A DNA stretch of 8,155 nucleotides, from the NCBI GenBank assembly GCA_016931365.1, contig JAFGEY010000540.1:1-8155 (forward strand). The letters are read 5' to 3'. A program made the position numbers and the translations under genes. The notes under the pieces were generated by a model that was not told the DNA's origin, did not search any database, and saw only the letters and a list, made by a program, of their open reading frames with translations. This document shows positions 5,226 to 8,155 of this stretch, piece after piece. The stretch is from Anaerolineae bacterium. GTDB taxonomy: Bacteria > Chloroflexota > Anaerolineae > JAFGEY01. Every line of letters begins with the position of its first letter. The first letter of the stretch is position 1.

Positions 5226-5816
5226 ACATTCTACAAAAAATTAGTCGGGCAGAAATGCTATCTCTCACCGTGCAGCGTTGACGACGCGGTGCGGTGGACC
5301 CAATGGGATAACAACCTGGAGGTCTCGATTCCGCTGGGTGATGAAGCATACACGCCCTATTCGCTGGCCAAAATGCAGGACATTCTCAATGACATTGCTA
5401 AAAATCAAAGCCATATCTTTGGCATCGTCGATTTAGAAACGGATGAGCTGATCGGGCGCTGTATGCTTTTCAACGTCAATCACGTTGACCGCAATGCGAT
5501 GTTGGGAATTGTTATTGGCGAAAAGACATATTGGGGGCAGGGCTACGGCCAGGATGCGATTCGGCTTTTGCTCGACTATGGTTTTAACCTGCTCAACCTG
5601 AACAGCGTGATGCTCGGCGCCTTTGAGTTCAATGTGCGAGCGATGCACTGTTACCAAAAGATCGGCTTTAAGGAGATCGGTCGTCGTCGGCAGGCGCGAA
5701 TCATTGCCGGCCACAAGTACGATGTCGTGTTGATGGATATCCTGGCCGAAGAGTTTGAGTCGGCCTATGTGAAGCAGTTTCTTCCCGAGCCGAAAATGCA
5801 GAGCAACGATCTTTGA
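5223..5816 (+). CDS. GNAT acetyltransferase, RimJ/RimL type
   Basis: The 197-residue protein starts at GTG 5223 (no in-frame ATG nearby upstream), with TAGGGG at about 5207-5212 as a modest ribosome site. A GTGA overlap with the stop of the preceding remnant could add coupling. The layout is that of the RimJ/RimL family: start KLVGQKCYLSPCSVDDA (6-22), central strand FGIVDLETDELIGRCMLFNV (66-85), acetyl-CoA loop YWGQGYGQDA (103-112), and the ending FEFNVRAMHCYQKIGFKEIG (134-153), with N137 and Y144 in the usual places. These enzymes acetylate amino groups of ribosomal proteins, peptides or small molecules; the substrate is unknown. GC is near 50% by hand count of several lines, below the surrounding 60% or more, and the codons are more AT-rich, which hints at transfer. 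The last 20 residues extend past the domain. Confidence 0.88.
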   Translation: MTFYKKLVGQKCYLSPCSVDDAVRWTQWDNNLEVSIPLGDEAYTPYSLAKMQDILNDIAKNQSHIFGIVDLETDELIGRCMLFNVNHVDRNAMLGIVIGEKTYWGQGYGQDAIRLLLDYGFNLLNLNSVMLGAFEFNVRAMHCYQKIGFKEIGRRRQARIIAGHKYDVVLMDILAEEFESAYVKQFLPEPKMQSNDL

Positions 5817-5889
5817 ATCAGCCCAAACGTCATCTCTTCACAATGATCTATGCTGGGCAAATGCTGGCTCTGCCCGCAGAGGGGGAAAG

Positions 5890-5934
5890 ATGCAGTTTGT
5901 CCGTTTGAGTAACGGTGAGTCATTTAACGTATAG
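5890..5934 (+). CDS. 14-codon leader-like ORF ahead of lepB
   Basis: ATG 5890 is preceded by the strong purine-rich AGAGGGGG (5878-5885) and encodes MQFVRLSNGESFNV, then TAG at 5932-5934. The stop overlaps the AGGAG (5933-5937) that serves the lepB start at 5944, so ribosomes ending here would sit on the lepB ribosome site. This arrangement fits a translated leader that couples to or tunes lepB. The peptide also looks like the first strand of a small domain (FVRLSNGESFNV), so it may be the start of a deleted gene. No attenuator hairpin is evident between 5890 and 5944. Confidence 0.35.
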   Translation: MQFVRLSNGESFNV

Positions 5935-5937
5935 GAG
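5933..5937 (+). promoter_or_regulatory. Ribosome binding site fixing the TTG start of lepB
   Basis: AGGAG lies 6 bases before TTG 5944. There is no in-frame ATG before the catalytic region except the codon for Met54, which would remove the membrane helix and the nucleophile. The site therefore decides the non-ATG start. Confidence 0.75.
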
Positions 5938-5943
5938 CCAGCC

Positions 5944-6498
5944 TTGATAGATCATCCATCTCAAAATCCAAAATCGTTCTTGTCCGAGTTGTTGAGGTTT
6001 GTGTTTCGCGAGTTGTTGTTCGAGACGATTGCCCCGGCTTTTATCCTGGCGCTGTTGATCACCCATTTTGTCGGTGAAAAGACTGAAGTGCTGGGACACA
6101 GCATGGAACCCAGTCTGTACCAGGATCAGCAGCTCATCGTCGACAAGGTGAGCTATCGCTTTCATCTGCCGGCGCGCGGCGATATTGTCATCGTCGATGT
6201 GCCCGATTCGGATATCCCGCTGATCAAACGGGTGATCGGTTTGCCCGGCGAAACGGTCGAGATTCGCGGCGGCCGGGTGTTGATCGACGGCCAACTGCTC
6301 GACGAGCCTTATCTGGGCGAGGTGATGCAGAGCGATTTCGGCCCGGTCGAGGCGCCGTTGGATCACCTCTTTGTGATGGGCGACAACCGCAACGCCTCGC
6401 GCGATTCGCGATCGATTGGCCCGGTGCCGCTGGACTGGATTCTGGCGCGCGCCTGGGTGCGCGTCTGGCCGTTCGATGAGTTTGGTTTGCTGGAGTGA
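5944..6498 (+). CDS. lepB: Signal peptidase I
   Basis: The 184-residue protein starts at TTG 5944 (AGGAG 6 bases upstream). It is the type I leader peptidase (S26 family) that cleaves signal peptides from exported proteins at the outer face of the membrane. A polar N-terminus is followed by one transmembrane helix, about residues 26-43 (FETIAPAFILALLITHFV). Box B is LGHSMEPSL, with nucleophile S53. Box D is IPLIKRVIGLPGETVEI, with the general-base K95. Box E is MGDNRNASRDSRSIGPV (145-161). All catalytic elements are intact, and the single helix and length of about 180 residues are typical of Gram-positive, cyanobacterial and Chloroflexi enzymes rather than the longer two-helix Proteobacterial form. 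The stop lies 3 bases before the next gene, so it heads a unit with the UxuA-like and glycosylase genes. Confidence 0.96.
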   Translation: MIDHPSQNPKSFLSELLRFVFRELLFETIAPAFILALLITHFVGEKTEVLGHSMEPSLYQDQQLIVDKVSYRFHLPARGDIVIVDVPDSDIPLIKRVIGLPGETVEIRGGRVLIDGQLLDEPYLGEVMQSDFGPVEAPLDHLFVMGDNRNASRDSRSIGPVPLDWILARAWVRVWPFDEFGLLE

Positions 6499-6501
6499 GG
6501 G

Positions 6502-7434
6502 ATGCCGATGATCAAGGTTTCGGTGTGGTGTCACGATCTTTCGGATAGCTATCTGCGGCAGGTCACGCAGCTTGGCGCCGAGTGCATTGACTTTGGCGGC
6601 GGCGACGCTTTTTCCGATCTCGACAGTGTGCTGGCCGCGCAAAAGCGCCTCCGCCGCTGGGGGTTGGAAATCAACCGCGTGACCCTGCCCGACCTCACCG
6701 GTACCTTTATGAACGACCAGCCCGGCGCAGAACAAGAACTGGATGTTGCCTGCAAAGCGCTGGAAATGTTTGGCCGGGCCGGCGTCCTGCTGGCTCGACA
6801 ACGCTTTGCCGGCGACATTATGCCCTCCTCGACGCCGACATACCAGGCGGTGCATCGCGGCGGCTATCGCTCGCGGGGTGAGATGGCCCACCTCTCGCAG
6901 TGGCCTTCCCCATCTCGTGACGAGATCGAACGCTGGTGGAGCCGTTTTTGTCTGGCTTTCGAGCGCCTGGTGCCGGTCGCCGAGGCGCACGGGATCAAAC
7001 TTGCCGTTCACCCCTCCGATGCGCCCTATCCGGGCACACCCCTGGGCGCGTTGGGCTTTCATCGCGTGCTCGATGCCTTTCCGAGCAGCCAGGTTGGCCT
7101 GCTCTACTGCGTCGGCACGCGCGCCGAGGCCGGGGGCAGCGCCCTGGTGCTGGACGAGATCAACCACTATGGGCGCAAGGGGCGCATTTTTGGGGTGCAC
7201 TTGCGAAACGTGCGCGGCAGCCTGGCGACCTCGGGCGGATTTGAGGAAGTGCTGCTCGACGATGGCGATATGAATATGTTCAGGATCGTGCAAGAGTTGC
7301 GCAAGGTCAGCTTTGACGGCTGCCTCAATCCCGATCACGTGCCCACTCTCGAAGGCGATGCCGGGTATGCCAGCCACGGGCTGGCCTATTCGGTGGGCTA
7401 TATCAAGGCGCTGTTAGCGGCGTTGGCTGCCTGA
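6502..7434 (+). CDS. UxuA-like TIM-barrel protein (mannonate dehydratase / sugar isomerase-like)
   Basis: This is a 310-residue ORF; ATG 6502 and ATG 6508 are both possible, with GGAGTGAGGG at 6492-6501. The C-terminal half follows the mannonate dehydratase pattern: KLAVHPSDAP (166-175; UxuA has HPDDPP), LLYCVGTRAEAG (200-211) with C203, FGVHLRNVRG (230-239) with H233, DDGDMNMFRIVQEL (253-266), and CLNPDHVPTL (274-283) with D278. These His, Cys and Asp positions are the metal-binding set of UxuA, which dehydrates D-mannonate to 2-keto-3-deoxygluconate. The N-terminal half lacks the usual UxuA segments (an ENVPV-like strand and W-x-RT), carrying instead RQRFAGDI and HRGGYRSRGE, and the protein is shorter than the 350-400 residues of classical UxuA. 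It is probably a divergent subfamily with an uncertain substrate, hence no symbol. The gene lies between lepB and a DNA glycosylase gene. Confidence 0.8.
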   Translation: MPMIKVSVWCHDLSDSYLRQVTQLGAECIDFGGGDAFSDLDSVLAAQKRLRRWGLEINRVTLPDLTGTFMNDQPGAEQELDVACKALEMFGRAGVLLARQRFAGDIMPSSTPTYQAVHRGGYRSRGEMAHLSQWPSPSRDEIERWWSRFCLAFERLVPVAEAHGIKLAVHPSDAPYPGTPLGALGFHRVLDAFPSSQVGLLYCVGTRAEAGGSALVLDEINHYGRKGRIFGVHLRNVRGSLATSGGFEEVLLDDGDMNMFRIVQELRKVSFDGCLNPDHVPTLEGDAGYASHGLAYSVGYIKALLAALAA

Positions 7435-7446
7435 TGGAGAGGATCG

Positions 7447-8155
7447 ATGCCCGAACTGCCTGACCTGGAGATCATCCGCGAGGTGTTGGCCGGCAAAATC
7501 GTCGGCCTGACCGTCACAGCGGCGCAGATCGGACGCCCGACGGTGCTGCGCAACCTGCTCGGCGGCGCGTTGGGCGATCACCTTGACGGTCAACGTATCG
7601 TTGCTGTGTCTCGCCGGGGCAAGTTCCTGTTGATCGCCTTCGACGGCGGCGCGCATCTGGCGATCAACCCGATGCTGGCGGGGCGCATTCGTTGCGGAAA
7701 CCCTTTGGCCAGGGATCGCAAGCGCGATGCCTTTGTGCTCGACCTGAGCAACGGCGACGAACTGCGCTACAACGACGCCAAAGATATGGGCAAGGTCTAC
7801 CTGACCGCCGACCTGGATCGGGTGCCCGATTTTCCCGATCTCGGCCCGGAGGCGACCGATCCCGACCTGACCCGCGATGTGTTTCGCCAGCGCCTGCAAA
7901 AGCATCACGGCGAGATCAAGTGGATTTTGACCAACCAGACTTTTGTCGCCGGGATCGGCAACGCCTACGCCGACGAAATCCTGTGGCGGGCGGGCCTCTA
8001 TCCCTTCCGCCGCCGTCCCAGCTTGAGCGAGGCCGAGATCGTTTCGCTGTACGAGTCGATGCGCAGCGTGCTGACTGAGGCGATCGACATTCTGCGGGCG
8101 CGCGTCGGCGACCAGATCGACGTCGAGATCCGCGACTTTTTGTCCGTCCACGGCA
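7447..8155 (+). CDS. mutM: Fpg/Nei-family DNA glycosylase / AP lyase (3' end outside window)
   Basis: The frame is open from ATG 7447 (GGAGAGG at 7436-7442) to the window edge, 236 codons. The start MPELPDLE supplies the catalytic Pro (residue 2) and Glu (residue 3) of the Fpg/MutM type, not the PEGPEI start of Nei. RRGKFLL (56-62) carries the beta-hairpin Lys. The helix-two-turn-helix is FVAGIGNAYADEILWRAGLYP (166-186), with the conserved N172. The ending FLSVHG is where the approach to the zinc finger begins; the finger itself is outside the window. The family removes oxidised bases (8-oxoguanine, Fapy) and nicks the strand. The usual HLGMxG reads INPMLAG (73-79) and DPRRFG reads DAKDMG (110-115), so the base-flipping void-filling residues differ. 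It is thus a divergent clade and its lesion range may differ from MutM. It is the third gene of the lepB unit. Confidence 0.9.
   Translation, partial: MPELPDLEIIREVLAGKIVGLTVTAAQIGRPTVLRNLLGGALGDHLDGQRIVAVSRRGKFLLIAFDGGAHLAINPMLAGRIRCGNPLARDRKRDAFVLDLSNGDELRYNDAKDMGKVYLTADLDRVPDFPDLGPEATDPDLTRDVFRQRLQKHHGEIKWILTNQTFVAGIGNAYADEILWRAGLYPFRRRPSLSEAEIVSLYESMRSVLTEAIDILRARVGDQIDVEIRDFLSVHG

Noticed and set aside
5920..7377. 485-codon open frame on the minus strand opposite lepB and the UxuA-like gene
   Set aside because: It lies fully opposite two genes with clear family motifs, has low-complexity His/Ala/Gln-rich composition and no domain I can recognise. Such frames arise from codon bias in GC-rich genes.
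7414..8151. 245-codon minus-strand frame opposite the glycosylase
   Set aside because: The + strand frame has the full Fpg/Nei motif set; the opposite frame has no recognisable motif.
1..8155. CRISPR array, tRNA genes, transposases, or a defence-type gene cluster
   Set aside because: No regularly spaced repeats, no cloverleaf-like segments and no recognisable recombinase, nuclease-helicase or toxin-antitoxin pair were seen in reading both strands.

Overview
The window looks like a piece of a moderately GC-rich bacterial chromosome. Most genes run at roughly 60% GC or more and nearly all sit on the + strand. The mix of genes suggests Chloroflexota (Anaerolineae/Caldilineae-like): a stand-alone receiver protein, a tandem-GNAT protein, short basic or membrane proteins in operons, a divergent Fpg/Nei glycosylase, and palindromic intergenic repeats. 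This taxonomic guess is inference from gene style and was not computed. No tRNA, rRNA, CRISPR array or transposase gene is visible.

Layout. 1-126 is the tail of a LuxR-type regulator, closed by a good intrinsic terminator (158-195). 237-653 encodes a stand-alone receiver domain whose phospho-acceptor Asp is replaced by Ser. 712-3341 is a tight four-gene unit: a small basic protein, a double-GNAT acetyltransferase, a two-helix membrane protein, and a class-C beta-lactamase-fold serine hydrolase joined to it by a GTGA overlap. 3342-3525 holds a perfect palindrome and what looks like a gene remnant. 3526-4692 is a two-gene unit with a two-helix membrane protein and a complete metallo-beta-lactamase-fold hydrolase.

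The 530-base spacer 4693-5222 is the most structured non-coding part. It holds a compound palindromic element (two strong hairpins inside outer arms, with complementary loops), a second repeat of a different type, a well-formed sigma-70 promoter, and a frameshifted, truncated beta-propeller-like ORF. A lower-GC GNAT gene (5223-5816) starts within the stop codon of that remnant. A 14-codon ORF with a strong Shine-Dalgarno then leads into a compact unit: signal peptidase I with a TTG start (5944-6498), a UxuA-like TIM-barrel protein (6502-7434), and an Fpg/Nei DNA glycosylase that runs off the right edge (7447-8155).

The genes do not form one obvious pathway. They read as small housekeeping or accessory operons: acetyl transfer, hydrolysis, protein export, sugar-acid metabolism and base-excision repair. 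I see no convincing multi-gene defence or mobile system. The points most worth checking are the Ser-for-Asp receiver, the 4697-4829 structured element, the lepB leader ORF, and the altered DNA-intercalation residues of the glycosylase.
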